Made by a program: the position numbers and the translations under genes
Source: Azophilus sp965214305
GTDB taxonomy: Bacteria > Pseudomonadota > Gammaproteobacteria > Pseudomonadales > Azotimanducaceae
Direction: 5' to 3'
NCBI GenBank assembly: GCA_965214305.1
Contig: OZ243949.1
Coordinates: forward strand, 744,001 to 808,000
Length of the DNA: 64,000 nt
Part shown: positions 1 through 8,215 of the stretch, in pieces
Layout: each line of letters starts with the position of its first letter
Numbering within the stretch: the first letter of the stretch is position 1
The notes under the pieces: generated by a model
Database searches by the model: none
Seen by the model: only the letters and a program-made list of their open reading frames with translations
What the model was told of the DNA's origin: nothing

Positions 1-592
1 CCAATACGGGGTCCATGCGTCGCCAGTTCTCGTTGTCGTCCTCTTGCATGTGACGGCGGGTGTGATCGACCACGCCGTAATAACCACCCGGATTTAGTGC
101 CGCGAACGCCGCCGCGTTGAGTGCCGCACGGCCATTCGGCGTGAAGTTGTGTAAATTGCGGAAGGTAAGCACGAGATCCATGCCCTCCGCCTCGAACGAC
201 AGCCCCTCAAACAGCCGTCCGACGCGGCGGAATTCCCCGTCGGCCTCGATCACCTTGACCCGGTCGAAACCCGGTTCGCCCAACAGGGCATCCTTTATGC
301 GGTCGGTGCCGATGGAGACGAACAACTCGCCGTCATCATAGAGAACGGGTGCAAGAAGCTTGGTGTACCAGCCGCCACCGGGTATGAGTTCGAGTACGCG
401 CATGTCTGGCCGCATACGAAAAAATTCCAAAGTTTCCAAGGGTTTGCGGTTTGCATCCCGGGCTCGATCCGCTTCGGTGCGGATATCCGCCGCCAAGGCA
501 TCGGTAAGCGCATCCGCAAGGTCGGCGAACGTCCGGGGGACAAAGGAGGTAACGAGCAATAGGGCTATCGCCACAGGGATTGATCGGATCAT
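1..592 (-). CDS. exported SAM-methyltransferase-like protein, 3' end missing
   Basis: The gene starts at an ATG (592 to 590) and runs off the left edge of the window, so only about 197 N-terminal residues are visible. The first 23 or so residues form a signal peptide (MIRSIPVAIALLLVTSFVPR, then a polar stretch). After it comes the motif VLELIPGGGWYTKLLAPVL, the SAM-binding loop typical of the exported methyltransferase-like family COG4798, then a conserved stretch FRNLHNF. I infer a periplasmic class I methyltransferase fold; these proteins are mostly of unknown substrate. It is transcribed away from the CoA-transferase gene, with a 260-base divergent gap that holds half of a family P repeat. 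The C-terminus is outside the window, so catalytic completeness cannot be judged. Confidence 0.7.
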   Translation of the reverse strand, partial: MIRSIPVAIALLLVTSFVPRTFADLADALTDALAADIRTEADRARDANRKPLETLEFFRMRPDMRVLELIPGGGWYTKLLAPVLYDDGELFVSIGTDRIKDALLGEPGFDRVKVIEADGEFRRVGRLFEGLSFEAEGMDLVLTFRNLHNFTPNGRAALNAAAFAALNPGGYYGVVDHTRRHMQEDDNENWRRMDPVL

Positions 593-737
593 GGGGGTTT
601 GCTGCCTTTTGTGCACTGAAGTACCGATTGTAAGTATTTGAGCGTCTGCATCCAACCAGCGACGGCAACGGCTGAGCCCGCCTATCTCACCAACTTCCCA
701 CCGCGGACACCGAGGCACGCAACAGCACCGGCTACCT

Positions 738-794
738 GGGAAAGAGTGAGCCCGTGGCGTTTTCCTTGTGCCCTGTTCAGCTCGTTCCACCCCC
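738..794. repeat. family P palindromic repeat, left half only
   Basis: This stretch matches the left half of the family P palindrome found complete at 35545-35667: GGGAAAGAGTGAGCCCG, a GTTTTCCTTG block, then CAGCTCGTTCCA. The right arm is absent. It lies in the divergent gap between the methyltransferase-like gene and the CoA-transferase gene, directly upstream of the latter's ribosome binding site. I see nothing else in the 593-852 gap. Confidence 0.6.
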
Positions 795-852
795 TTGCGC
801 AGTTGCTTTCCGCATCGGCAAGCCTTAGCTTGCGCGTCTTGGAGGACCAAAC

Positions 853-2046
853 ATGACCGCACTCGACGGATTACGCATACTCGACATGACCCAATACGAA
901 GCCGGGCCCGCCTGTACGCAGTGTCTCGCTTGGCTTGGCGCCGATGTGGTCAAGGTCGAGCCGCCCGGAACCGGGGAACCCGGTCGTTCGCTCATCAACG
1001 ACGACGAATATTTCTATGTATGGAACAGCAACAAACGCTCCATAGCGCTGGATTTGCGCAACCCCAAGGGGCGCGAACTGCTGTTGCGGATGGTGAGCGG
1101 CTACGATGTATTCGTCGAAAACTACGGGCCGGGCGTTGCCGAAAAACTGGCTATCGGTTACGAAACCATCAAAGCGATCAAGCCGGACATCATTTACGCG
1201 CGCATCAAGGGATTCGGCTTAGATGGCCCCTGGGCCGATTACAAGTGCTACGACATGGTTGCCCAGGCCGCGGCGGGGGCTTTCTCTATCACCGGTTCCC
1301 CCGACGGCCCCCCCATGCGCCCCGGGCCAACCATGGCCGATTCGGGCACCGGGGTGCAGATGGCGCTCGTCATCACCGCCGCCTATGCGCAAAAGCTGAA
1401 AACCGGCAAGGGTCAATTTATCGAACTCGCCATGCAGGAGGCGATGACCTATTACATGCGCACCGCCACCGCGCAAACGCACTATGGCAAGCGCCCGGCG
1501 CGCCGCATGAACAGCAATGCCCTACCCAGCATGGCGCTGTATCCCTGCAAGGGCGGTGGCCCCAACGACTACGTTTACCTCATGGCGATAACACCGAGCA
1601 TGTGGCAAGCGCTATGCACCGTTCTCGAACGCCCCGAACTGACCGACGACCCGCGCTACAAAACACCCGGGCTGCGCATCAAGAACGCGGACGCTCTGTG
1701 TGAGGAAATAAGCGGCTGGACAATGGCCCGCGACAAGTATCAAGCGATGCGCGAACTGGCGGCGGGTGGTGTGCCGGCCAGCGCGGTGCTTGATACGAAA
1801 GATCTGTACGAGAACGAACACCTGCTCGAGCGCGGCTTCATTCAGGAAATCGAACACCCGAAACATGGCGCTGTACGTCTCTTGGGTTGGCCCGCGCGCA
1901 TGTCCGAAAGCAGCGTGCCCATTCAGGCGGCGCCGCTGTTGGGCCAGCATTCGAAGGAAGTGCTCGCCGCCGACCTCGGCCTCGGCACAGACGAACTGGC
2001 GGCACTCGCAAGCGAGGGGATTATTGTGGAACCGGCCGGTGACTAA
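853..2046 (+). CDS. CaiB/BaiF family (type III) CoA-transferase
   Basis: A 397-residue protein of the family III CoA-transferases (formyl-CoA:oxalate CoA-transferase, CaiB, BaiF), which move CoA between carboxylic acids through an aspartyl-CoA adduct. The likely catalytic Asp is D163 in the motif MADSGTG. The N-terminus has the usual LRILDMTQYEAGP block followed by GADVVKVEPP. The ATG is preceded by GGAGG at 841-845, seven bases away, so the start is well supported. It is followed 104 bases later by a 2-hydroxyacyl-CoA lyase-type enzyme on the same strand. I infer that the transferase makes the acyl-CoA substrate of that enzyme; the acid itself cannot be told from sequence. Confidence 0.88.
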   Translation: MTALDGLRILDMTQYEAGPACTQCLAWLGADVVKVEPPGTGEPGRSLINDDEYFYVWNSNKRSIALDLRNPKGRELLLRMVSGYDVFVENYGPGVAEKLAIGYETIKAIKPDIIYARIKGFGLDGPWADYKCYDMVAQAAAGAFSITGSPDGPPMRPGPTMADSGTGVQMALVITAAYAQKLKTGKGQFIELAMQEAMTYYMRTATAQTHYGKRPARRMNSNALPSMALYPCKGGGPNDYVYLMAITPSMWQALCTVLERPELTDDPRYKTPGLRIKNADALCEEISGWTMARDKYQAMRELAAGGVPASAVLDTKDLYENEHLLERGFIQEIEHPKHGAVRLLGWPARMSESSVPIQAAPLLGQHSKEVLAADLGLGTDELAALASEGIIVEPAGD

Positions 2047-2150
2047 GGCGGCAAGCCCGGTCGGTCAGCGCGTCGCTATCGGCGACCCGCACGGTTTGCA
2101 AATCGATAGGCGGGCCGGCCCCATTGCATTGCAAAACATCGGGAGTCATT

Positions 2151-3806
2151 GTGGAAAAAATTGATGGTGCCACCTTGATGGCACAAAGCCTCAAACAGCA
2201 GGGCGTGGACTACATGTTCGGCATTGTCGGCTTCCCCGTGGTCGAGGTCGCCTTCGCCGCGCAAAAAGCGGGCATTACCTTCATCGGCATGCGCAACGAG
2301 CAGGCGGCAAGTTACGCAGCCCAAGCCGCCGGCTATCTAACGGGCCGTCCCCAAGCCTGCCTGACGGTGTCCGGGCCTGGTGTGATCCACGCCTTCGCCG
2401 GGCTGGCCAACGCCCAACAGAATTGTTGGCCGATGCTTCTGATTGGCGGCGCATCACCGATCTATCAGAACGGTATGGGCGGCTTCCAAGAAGAACGACA
2501 GGTGCAGTTGGCGGCGCCCTACTGCAAGTACGCGCACGCTATCGAGCACACCGAGCGTATCCCCTACTACGTCGAGCAGGCCGTGCGCCACGCCAAGTTT
2601 GGTCGCCCGGGGCCCACCTATCTCGACTTCCCCGACGACATCATTCGTGACAAAGTGGCTGTGGATAGCGTTGTCAAAACCGGCACGGTCGGCGAACCGC
2701 CGCGCAGCCTGGCCCATCCGGACGCGATCGAGGCGGCGCTCTCCGCCCTCGAATCGGCCGAGCGGCCGCTGGTTATTGTCGGCAAGGGCATGGCCTGGTC
2801 CCGTGCCGAAAACGAGGTACGGGAGTTCATTGAGCGCACGCAATTGCCGTTTCTCGCCTCTCCCCTGGGCAAGGGCCTGTTGCCGGACGACGACCCGCTG
2901 TCGGTCGGCGCGGCCCGCAGCACCGCGCTGAAAGAGGCGGATCTGATCCTGCTGATGGGCGCGCGCCTCAACTGGATTATGCATTTCGGGCAGCCGCCCC
3001 GCTTCCGGCCGGACGTGCGCGTCGTTCAAATCGACATTGCCCCCGAGGAAATCGGCACCAATGTGCCCGCGGAAGTGGCACTGGCCGGCGACGGCAAGGC
3101 AATCGTTGGGCAACTCAACCGGGCGCTGGACAATCGCCAGTGGTTCTACCCGGCACAGACGGCGTGGCGCGAACTGCTGAGCAGCAAGGCGAGGGCCAAT
3201 CTCGATGCCGTGCAATCCATGATCGACGATGAGTCGTCGCCAATGAACTATTACCGGGCCTATCGGGATATCGAATCTTGGTTGCCGGATGACGCCATCA
3301 TCATCGGCGAGGGTGCCAACACCATGGATATCGGTCGTACCCGCATGATCAATCGAGCGCCGCGCCATCGGCTTGATGCCGGCACCTACGGCACCATGGG
3401 CATTGGCCTGGGCTTTGCGGTGGCCGCCGCTGTGACCAATCCGAATAAGCCGGTCGTGGTCGTCCAGGGCGATAGCGCCTTCGGCTTCTCGGGCATGGAG
3501 GTCGAGACGATGGTGCGCTATCGGCTACCGGTGAAAATCCTACTGCTGAACAACGGCGGCATCGGCGGTGGTGTTGGCCCGCTTGAGGTAGGCAAAACCG
3601 TGCCGCCGCCCATTCTCACCTACGGTGCCCGCTACGAGGGCATGATGGAGGCGCTTGGCGGCCTTGGCCTGTATGTCGAAGACCCGGCAGACCTAGGCAC
3701 CGCGCTGGACAAGGCAATGGCCTTTGACGGACCGGTGCTGGTCAACGTCTTAATTCACCCCAAAGCCGGGCGTAAACCACAGCAATTTGAATGGCTGACC
3801 ACCTGA
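2151..3806 (+). CDS. ThDP-dependent 2-hydroxyacyl-CoA lyase / oxalyl-CoA decarboxylase family enzyme
   Basis: A 551-residue thiamine-diphosphate enzyme. The ThDP-activating glutamate is E50 in GMRNEQAASYAA, and the cofactor-binding segment is GDSAFGFSGMEVET (from about residue 440) ending in LLNNGG. Several blocks follow animal HACL1 more closely than oxalyl-CoA decarboxylase: ARLNWIMHFGQPPR, EGANTMDIGRT and the C-terminal FEWLT. The Tyr-Glu pair of oxalyl-CoA decarboxylase is replaced by Phe-Gln-Glu (GGFQEE), as in HACL1. Such enzymes cleave 2-hydroxyacyl-CoA to formyl-CoA and an aldehyde. The residues after NNGG are IGGG rather than the usual IYxG, which is odd. I chose the GTG at 2151 because GGGAG lies five bases upstream; a TTG at 2124 is possible but has no ribosome site. 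Confidence 0.85.
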   Translation: MEKIDGATLMAQSLKQQGVDYMFGIVGFPVVEVAFAAQKAGITFIGMRNEQAASYAAQAAGYLTGRPQACLTVSGPGVIHAFAGLANAQQNCWPMLLIGGASPIYQNGMGGFQEERQVQLAAPYCKYAHAIEHTERIPYYVEQAVRHAKFGRPGPTYLDFPDDIIRDKVAVDSVVKTGTVGEPPRSLAHPDAIEAALSALESAERPLVIVGKGMAWSRAENEVREFIERTQLPFLASPLGKGLLPDDDPLSVGAARSTALKEADLILLMGARLNWIMHFGQPPRFRPDVRVVQIDIAPEEIGTNVPAEVALAGDGKAIVGQLNRALDNRQWFYPAQTAWRELLSSKARANLDAVQSMIDDESSPMNYYRAYRDIESWLPDDAIIIGEGANTMDIGRTRMINRAPRHRLDAGTYGTMGIGLGFAVAAAVTNPNKPVVVVQGDSAFGFSGMEVETMVRYRLPVKILLLNNGGIGGGVGPLEVGKTVPPPILTYGARYEGMMEALGGLGLYVEDPADLGTALDKAMAFDGPVLVNVLIHPKAGRKPQQFEWLTT

Positions 3807-3816
3807 AACCCGCGCT

Positions 3817-3897
3817 CTGTCAAACCACTAATGATACGTCAGCGCCTTGTCCGCCATGCTCCCATCGTCACTGATACGCCATTAAGTGGGTTGACAG
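3817..3897. repeat. 81-bp imperfect hairpin element
   Basis: Two arms of about 26 bases, at 3817-3842 and 3871-3897, are near-complementary: CTGTCAAACCACTAATG on the left against CATTAAGTGGGTTGACAG on the right, with an inner ATACGTCAG / CTGATACG pair. The loop is about 28 bases. It lies between the lyase gene (ends 3806) and the RCK protein gene (starts 3925). It could act as a terminator-like RNA hairpin or be a solitary MITE; I saw no second copy in the window. Confidence 0.55.
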
Positions 3898-3924
3898 AAC
3901 ACTAGAAGGTTAGAAGTTCAGATT

Positions 3925-5172
3925 GTGCGTCTGGGGCAGGAACAAATCGGCAGAACCCAAGCCGATTGGCGTTGGGGTGCCGCCTTGGCGCTGTTCCTGT
4001 GCGCCTTTGGCAGCCTTTTGGCCGGTGTCTCTTTAACGGAAAGACCCGAGGTCGCGAATTCGAGCGCCCTGACCAAGGCATACTACAGCCTTGGATTGTT
4101 CGTGATCGGTGGCTTGGATATCGGTACGCCGACCGGTGGGCCGCCCATGGCGCGCCTGCTTCTTTGGATCGTCTATTTCGGCGCCCCAATCCTCACCGCA
4201 TCGGCGGTAATCGAAGCCGTGGCCAAAATCCTATCGCCGCGCCCTTGGCAACTGCGGCGTATTCGCCATCACATTGTGATTGTTGGTACCGGTGCTTTAA
4301 CCGACAGCTATCTGCGCATTCTGCGGCGGCGTGAGCCCCGCCGTCTCGTGGTGGTGGTCGATGAACGCATCGAGCTGATTCGGCGACAGGAACTGGAACA
4401 AACATTCAACGCCACGGTGGTGACGGGCGATATAACCCACGAATTCCTGATTCGGGCACTGCGGTTGCATCGCGCCAAAAAGGTTGTGCTGTTCGGCGAA
4501 AGCGACTTCCAGTCCTATGAGGCGGCGAGCCGTATGCTCGCGGAATTTCCGCGGCTGGCCGGACGCATCGTGCTACGGTGCCATAACCTGCGCTTCATGC
4601 GGGCTTTGCAGGAAACCGCCGTCGCCCGCCAATGCCATGCCTTCAACTCTTACCAACTGGCCGCCGCCGGGCTGGTTCGGGACCGGCTCGTCGAGCACTT
4701 CCACCAAACGAGCGGCCGCGATACCGTGGTTATTGCGGGGTTTGGCCGCTTCGGTCAAACGGTTCTTGAAGAACTGCAGACACATGCCCAAGAGGAGATT
4801 GCAACGGTGGCGCTGATTGATGTCGATGCGACTCGACGGTTGCTGATTGCGGAAGAACAGCGCCGCATCAGTGGCGACTATCACCGGGAAATTCTGGAAG
4901 GCGACATTTCACATCCGGAAGTATGGCAAAAACTCGAAGCGATCATGGATCTTTCCGCCGGTTCGCCGACCGTCATTCTTGGCACCGGCAACATTGAAGA
5001 GAACCTTCGCTCCGCCCTTTGGGTCAAGGACAAGTACCCCGACGCCCTGGTATTTTCTCGAACCGCCGACTTCTCCGAACTCGCGCTGCAAGTCGGCGCG
5101 GAACACGACATCAACTATTTCAGCATTCGTCAACTTGTCGAGGGTAATATTCCCGACGAATGGTTGGGGTGA
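3925..5172 (+). CDS. membrane protein with two TrkA-N/RCK domains, potassium-channel-like
   Basis: A 415-residue protein with two predicted membrane spans (about residues 18-36 and 76-100), followed by two Rossmann-type RCK domains. The first begins at about residue 115 (HHIVIVGTGALT), the second at about 266 (DTVVIAGFGRFGQTVL). This is the layout of 2-TM potassium channels with cytoplasmic nucleotide-binding regulators. However, the loop between the spans reads VIGGLDIGTPTGG and lacks the canonical TVGYG selectivity filter, so potassium transport is unproven. Start is a GTG with a weak AGAAG upstream. The gene stands alone and meets the MAPEG gene tail to tail. Confidence 0.72.
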   Translation: MRLGQEQIGRTQADWRWGAALALFLCAFGSLLAGVSLTERPEVANSSALTKAYYSLGLFVIGGLDIGTPTGGPPMARLLLWIVYFGAPILTASAVIEAVAKILSPRPWQLRRIRHHIVIVGTGALTDSYLRILRRREPRRLVVVVDERIELIRRQELEQTFNATVVTGDITHEFLIRALRLHRAKKVVLFGESDFQSYEAASRMLAEFPRLAGRIVLRCHNLRFMRALQETAVARQCHAFNSYQLAAAGLVRDRLVEHFHQTSGRDTVVIAGFGRFGQTVLEELQTHAQEEIATVALIDVDATRRLLIAEEQRRISGDYHREILEGDISHPEVWQKLEAIMDLSAGSPTVILGTGNIEENLRSALWVKDKYPDALVFSRTADFSELALQVGAEHDINYFSIRQLVEGNIPDEWLG

Positions 5173-5282
5173 CCTGGTGCCCAGCGCCTCATATCGCCAA
5201 TCATCATATGAACGGCATTCTCGACTTTTAAGCCGGTATGCTGTGCCGGAAATAACGGCTATGAGACGCACGGCAGGTTTCC

Positions 5283-5385
5283 TTCCCGGCAAGGCGTGAC
5301 GACATCCTGTGCTGGGCCTCACACAAGGGGGAGCAACGCAGCCGGGACCGGCGATAGCGAATTTCCGCTTTTGCGGCCTTCTAAA
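5283..5385. repeat. remnant of family B core joined to a family A-like end
   Basis: Bases 5283-5347 resemble the core of the complete family B element at 49433-49597 (TTCCCGGCAAGGCG, GACGAC, then ACACAAGG, GGAGCAACGCAGCCGGG) but lack its CTAG ends. Bases 5350-5385 (GGCGATAGCGAATTTCCGC) resemble the internal part of family A. It looks like a decayed composite in the convergent gap between the RCK protein and the MAPEG protein. Confidence 0.5.
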
Positions 5386-5387
5386 GC

Positions 5388-5774
5388 CTAAGCGGTCAAT
5401 TGGGTCAGAGCCGCGTACAGGGCCGTCATGGCAAGCGCGGAAATCAGCAAAAAGGTTCCCTGGGCACCGATCAACCGAGCGTAGCTGGCCCCTTCGTTGC
5501 GGCTCATACCCCAGGCATGCAGCAGCCTGAACAGCACCAGAGTCCCACCAAACAGATGAATAGCCAGCGTCGCAACGCCGCTCATTTCCACCAGACAAAG
5601 CAAGACCAGCGCCAAGGGCACGTTTTCCACAAAGTTCGCCTGCACCCGGAGTGTATGGCCCGGCTTCCATTTGGGCATGGTGTCGGCACGCAAACGCACA
5701 TAGAGCACCTGGTTGGCGAGCAAGACACTCAGCAGCCCGAGCAGGCCCGCATAAAGTAATGTTGCCGGCATCAT
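5388..5774 (-). CDS. MAPEG-family membrane protein
   Basis: A 128-residue membrane protein with four predicted hydrophobic helices. It carries the MAPEG hallmark RVQANFVENVPLAL and the later HAWGMSR block, both typical of bacterial homologues of microsomal glutathione transferase/FLAP. The start ATG at 5774 overlaps the stop codon of the upstream gene in an ATGA arrangement, so the two are probably translationally coupled. A longer frame reaching 5852 would run through the upstream gene and is unlikely. Bacterial MAPEG proteins are often glutathione-dependent detoxification enzymes, but the substrate here is unknown. Confidence 0.82.
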   Translation of the reverse strand: MMPATLLYAGLLGLLSVLLANQVLYVRLRADTMPKWKPGHTLRVQANFVENVPLALVLLCLVEMSGVATLAIHLFGGTLVLFRLLHAWGMSRNEGASYARLIGAQGTFLLISALAMTALYAALTQLTA

Positions 5775-5989
5775 CGCAGTACTCCCGCCAGGGCGCTCAC
5801 CAGGCCGAGCCCCAACAACGTCAGGCCAATCCAGCCGTACTGATCCAACCAAAAGAGCATATAGGCACGCGCCGGGTCATCCGGCACGGGCGGCTTCTCC
5901 GTACGCAACTGGCGCGGTAGCGGTGCCGCCCAAACAATTTGCCAACCAAGCCAAAACGCCCCGAGGCCCAGGACCAATAACCAGTTCAT
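5771..5989 (-). CDS. small membrane protein of unknown function
   Basis: A 72-residue protein with two predicted membrane helices: residues 3-22 (MNWLLVLGLGAFWLGWQIVW) and about 48-70. A proline-rich loop with an YMLFWLDQYGW segment lies between them. The start ATG has GGAGGAAG seven bases upstream, a strong ribosome site. It overlaps the MAPEG gene by four bases (ATGA), so the two probably work together in the membrane. I do not recognise the family. Confidence 0.65.
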   Translation of the reverse strand: MNWLLVLGLGAFWLGWQIVWAAPLPRQLRTEKPPVPDDPARAYMLFWLDQYGWIGLTLLGLGLVSALAGVLR

Positions 5990-6178
5990 GCGTCTTCCTC
6001 CACATCCATTCGACAGGTGGATTGTAGCCTGATACGCACCCGGTCATTATCCTTTTAGTGCGGGCAATCCGATTGGATCTTGGGGCGGTTGCGGATTGAG
6101 ACGGCCCACGAACTGGCGCGAGCAGTACCGGAACCAAAAGGTGGGGGGCTGATGTACACCTAATGCGAGGGAGAAATG

Positions 6179-6254
6179 TGGCGTCCCCTAGGGGAGTCGA
6201 ACCCCTGTTGCCAGGATGAAAACCTGGAGTCCTAGGCCTCTAGACGAAGGGGAC
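6179..6254 (-). tRNA. tRNA-Glu (anticodon TTC)
   Basis: A 76-nt cloverleaf: the acceptor GTCCCCT pairs with AGGGGAC, the anticodon loop TTTTCAT gives TTC, the T-arm is CAGGGGTTCGACTCCCCTA, and the 3' CCA is encoded (6179-6181). It follows the standard bacterial tRNA-Glu sequence closely. The 5990-6178 stretch next to it holds nothing I can identify. Confidence 0.97.
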
Positions 6255-6274
6255 ATCGGAACAAGCGGGGCATT

Positions 6275-6484
6275 CTATGGATGCGGAATCGTCGCGTCAA
6301 TCAAGATAAGGCGCTGGTAGGGGCATGCGAAGTAGGCGTTGCTGCCTGTGGCCTCCCTGACGTTTCCGAGAGCTTCTTCGACCGATTCGCCCCGCGAGTA
6401 GCAACCGGGCAACGCCGGAACATCCACCCAGACACCACCTGCTTCGGCCTCATGCACCACAACTGAATATTCCACAATCCTCAC
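6275..6484 (-). CDS. HicB-like antitoxin domain protein, orphan and short
   Basis: About 69 residues with the HicB/UPF0150 pattern: a short strand (RIVEYSVVVHEA), then VDVPALPGCYSRGESVEEAL and a helix NVREA. The usual continuation (IELYLE or a C-terminal DNA-binding domain) is missing; the protein ends in an unrelated tail. No HicA toxin gene lies upstream or downstream. Start sites are weak: GTG at 6484 gives the expected N-terminus, and a TTG at 6517 would add 11 residues. It is probably a solitary or decaying antitoxin gene beside tRNA-Glu. Confidence 0.5.
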   Translation of the reverse strand: MRIVEYSVVVHEAEAGGVWVDVPALPGCYSRGESVEEALGNVREATGSNAYFACPYQRLILIDATIPHP

Positions 6485-6576
6485 CCCACAGCAGTTTTTC
6501 AAACTCTTCTCCGACAAGCGTAGCGCGTCGTTCTTGGGGGCGCCTGCGGAGGGGTTCCCCTCGCTGAATGTGCCGG

Positions 6577-7485
6577 CTAAGTCAATTCACCGCTGTCGGC
6601 CCGCCGCAAAAGCGCGCCGCCAACCCAGTGGCGCGCGAAATGTTCCGCCGTGCGGCCACTGCGCACCCCGCGCCCAAGCGCCCAACTGAGGGAAGCCTTT
6701 GCCAATGCCTCATCCCACTTTAGGGCTAGGCCGTTGCGTTCGGCCAATGCTTCCACCCAATACCGCGCCACGCTGAGATAGTCCGATTGTTTGAACGGGT
6801 AAAACGATAGACACAGGCCGAACCGGTCGGACAAGGAGATTTTCTCCTCCACGGCCTCCCCGGGATGCAACTCGCCGTCAACGATGGTCGCGCTTCGATT
6901 GTCCGCCATGCTTTCCGGCAACAGATGTCGACGGTTCGAGGTCGCGTAAACCAAGGTGTTACCGGATGCCTTGAATACGGAGCCGTCCAATGCGCTCTTC
7001 AGCGTTCTATAGGATGGGTCGTCCGCCGCAAACGACAGATCGTCGCAGAACAAAGCGAAGCGAAACGGTTCGTCGCGCAGTTGACGAACAATCTCCGGCA
7101 GCATCATAAGGTGCGCCTTGTCTACCTCCACCAAACGCAGGCCCCGGGCGGCGTAATTGTTTAGCAGCGCCTTTACCAACGAGGATTTGCCGGTGCCGCG
7201 CGCTCCCCAAAGCAGAGCGTTGTTGGCCGGATAACCGGCCAGAAACTGGCGTGTATTCTCTTCCAGCAGCCGTTTCTGACGGTCGATTTGTAGGAGGTCT
7301 TGCAGTGCAATCGCATCGCGTTCCGGGTGGGCGATAAACCCCGGGACGGGGCCATCGCCGCGCCAAACAGCCGCACTGGCCGTTCGCCAATCGATCGGCT
7401 GCCCTTCCGGAAGAATACGCAGCAAACGCCTTGCCAGCGTATGCACGGTATCCAGTAATTGTTTTTGTTTCGATTGCTCTTGCAT
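6577..7485 (-). CDS. DUF815-family AAA ATPase
   Basis: A 302-residue cytoplasmic P-loop ATPase of the DUF815 type. Walker A is GARGTGKSS (about residues 94-102), Walker B is LFCDDLSF, and a sensor-like region follows with YATSNRRHLLPESM. The C-terminal helical part carries SLSDRFGLCLSFYPF, a block seen throughout this family. The cellular role is poorly defined; members are usually described as predicted ATPases. It lies 54 bases downstream of the small anchored protein at 7540-7917 on the same strand and may be co-transcribed with it. Confidence 0.85.
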   Translation of the reverse strand: MQEQSKQKQLLDTVHTLARRLLRILPEGQPIDWRTASAAVWRGDGPVPGFIAHPERDAIALQDLLQIDRQKRLLEENTRQFLAGYPANNALLWGARGTGKSSLVKALLNNYAARGLRLVEVDKAHLMMLPEIVRQLRDEPFRFALFCDDLSFAADDPSYRTLKSALDGSVFKASGNTLVYATSNRRHLLPESMADNRSATIVDGELHPGEAVEEKISLSDRFGLCLSFYPFKQSDYLSVARYWVEALAERNGLALKWDEALAKASLSWALGRGVRSGRTAEHFARHWVGGALLRRADSGELT

Positions 7486-7539
7486 GGTTTGACGATGCCT
7501 ATCAATGCAGCCGGCGCTGGCTGCCCAGCTAATCCCGGA

Positions 7540-7917
7540 TTAGCGCCGCACTTGCAGGGGCACGACATTGTCGGGCACGCGCTCATAGATGCGTCTTGGC
7601 AGCCCCGGACCGTCAATGCCGATCTTGCCGGGTGCGAATAGGCGCAAATCGTGGCGTTTGGTATCGGTTGCCTGATCGGGTACCAGCAGGAGATTGTTGC
7701 CGTCCAAAAGCCAGCGGCCCGCTTCGTCCCGGTTTCCGTCTCTGAGCCGGTACCGGCCGCCGCGCAGTTCCCCCGCCAAGGCAAGTTCACCCGCATCGCA
7801 ACGCCAACGCCCGGGCAGGTTGAGTTTCCTCAACCATGTATCACGATTGCGGCGCGTACCGCGTACCCAAAGCGTGGTGATCAGGACAACGGCGAGAACG
7901 ATTAGCAACGAGGCCAA
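7540..7917 (-). CDS. small membrane-anchored protein of unknown function
   Basis: A 125-residue protein with one N-terminal membrane span (SLLIVLAVVLITTLWV), followed by a basic stretch and a soluble part rich in beta-type residues with repeated GRW/GRY turns (GRWRCDAGELALAG, GGRYRLRDG, GRWLLDGNNLLL). This may be a small lipocalin-like or beta-barrel fold, but that is a guess. The only reasonable start is the TTG at 7917, with GAGG about ten bases upstream. It precedes the DUF815 ATPase. The region 7918-8215 is a divergent intergenic stretch with no recognisable gene. Confidence 0.55.
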   Translation of the reverse strand: MASLLIVLAVVLITTLWVRGTRRNRDTWLRKLNLPGRWRCDAGELALAGELRGGRYRLRDGNRDEAGRWLLDGNNLLLVPDQATDTKRHDLRLFAPGKIGIDGPGLPRRIYERVPDNVVPLQVRR

Positions 7918-8215
7918 GATGACGGAATCCTCAACGGCTGTTCAGACACTGCATGGCTCGCCCAGCCCTTTGAGGTGGCGGCGCTTCTCCTGCAACGACC
8001 GGCAAGCCGCGAAATGCAGATCGAATTGCAACGGGCAGCATCTCGGCATGGGTAGTCGGGGGGCTTATCGGCGGCGGCGCTGGTCGCCTAGTTTGCCATA
8101 GCACTTCGCATAAGCGAATATTTTGGCCGTTGCGGCTACGTCATTGGCCGCGGTCGTTGCCACTAAGCGCGGAGGTATCCGACATTTGTATCCAACTCGC
8201 ATCGTTGGGCGCTTG

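Noticed and set aside
768..1703. A 311-codon open frame overlapping the CoA-transferase gene
   Set aside because: It is rich in Arg and His, has no ribosome site, and overlaps a clear family III CoA-transferase in another frame.
2151..3806. Annotation as a plain oxalyl-CoA decarboxylase (oxc)
   Set aside because: The Tyr-Glu and IYxG active-site features of oxalyl-CoA decarboxylase are missing, and several blocks match 2-hydroxyacyl-CoA lyase better. I kept the wider family name.
3925..5172. TrkA potassium-uptake subunit
   Set aside because: TrkA is soluble, whereas this protein has two N-terminal membrane spans, so a channel-like protein is the better description.
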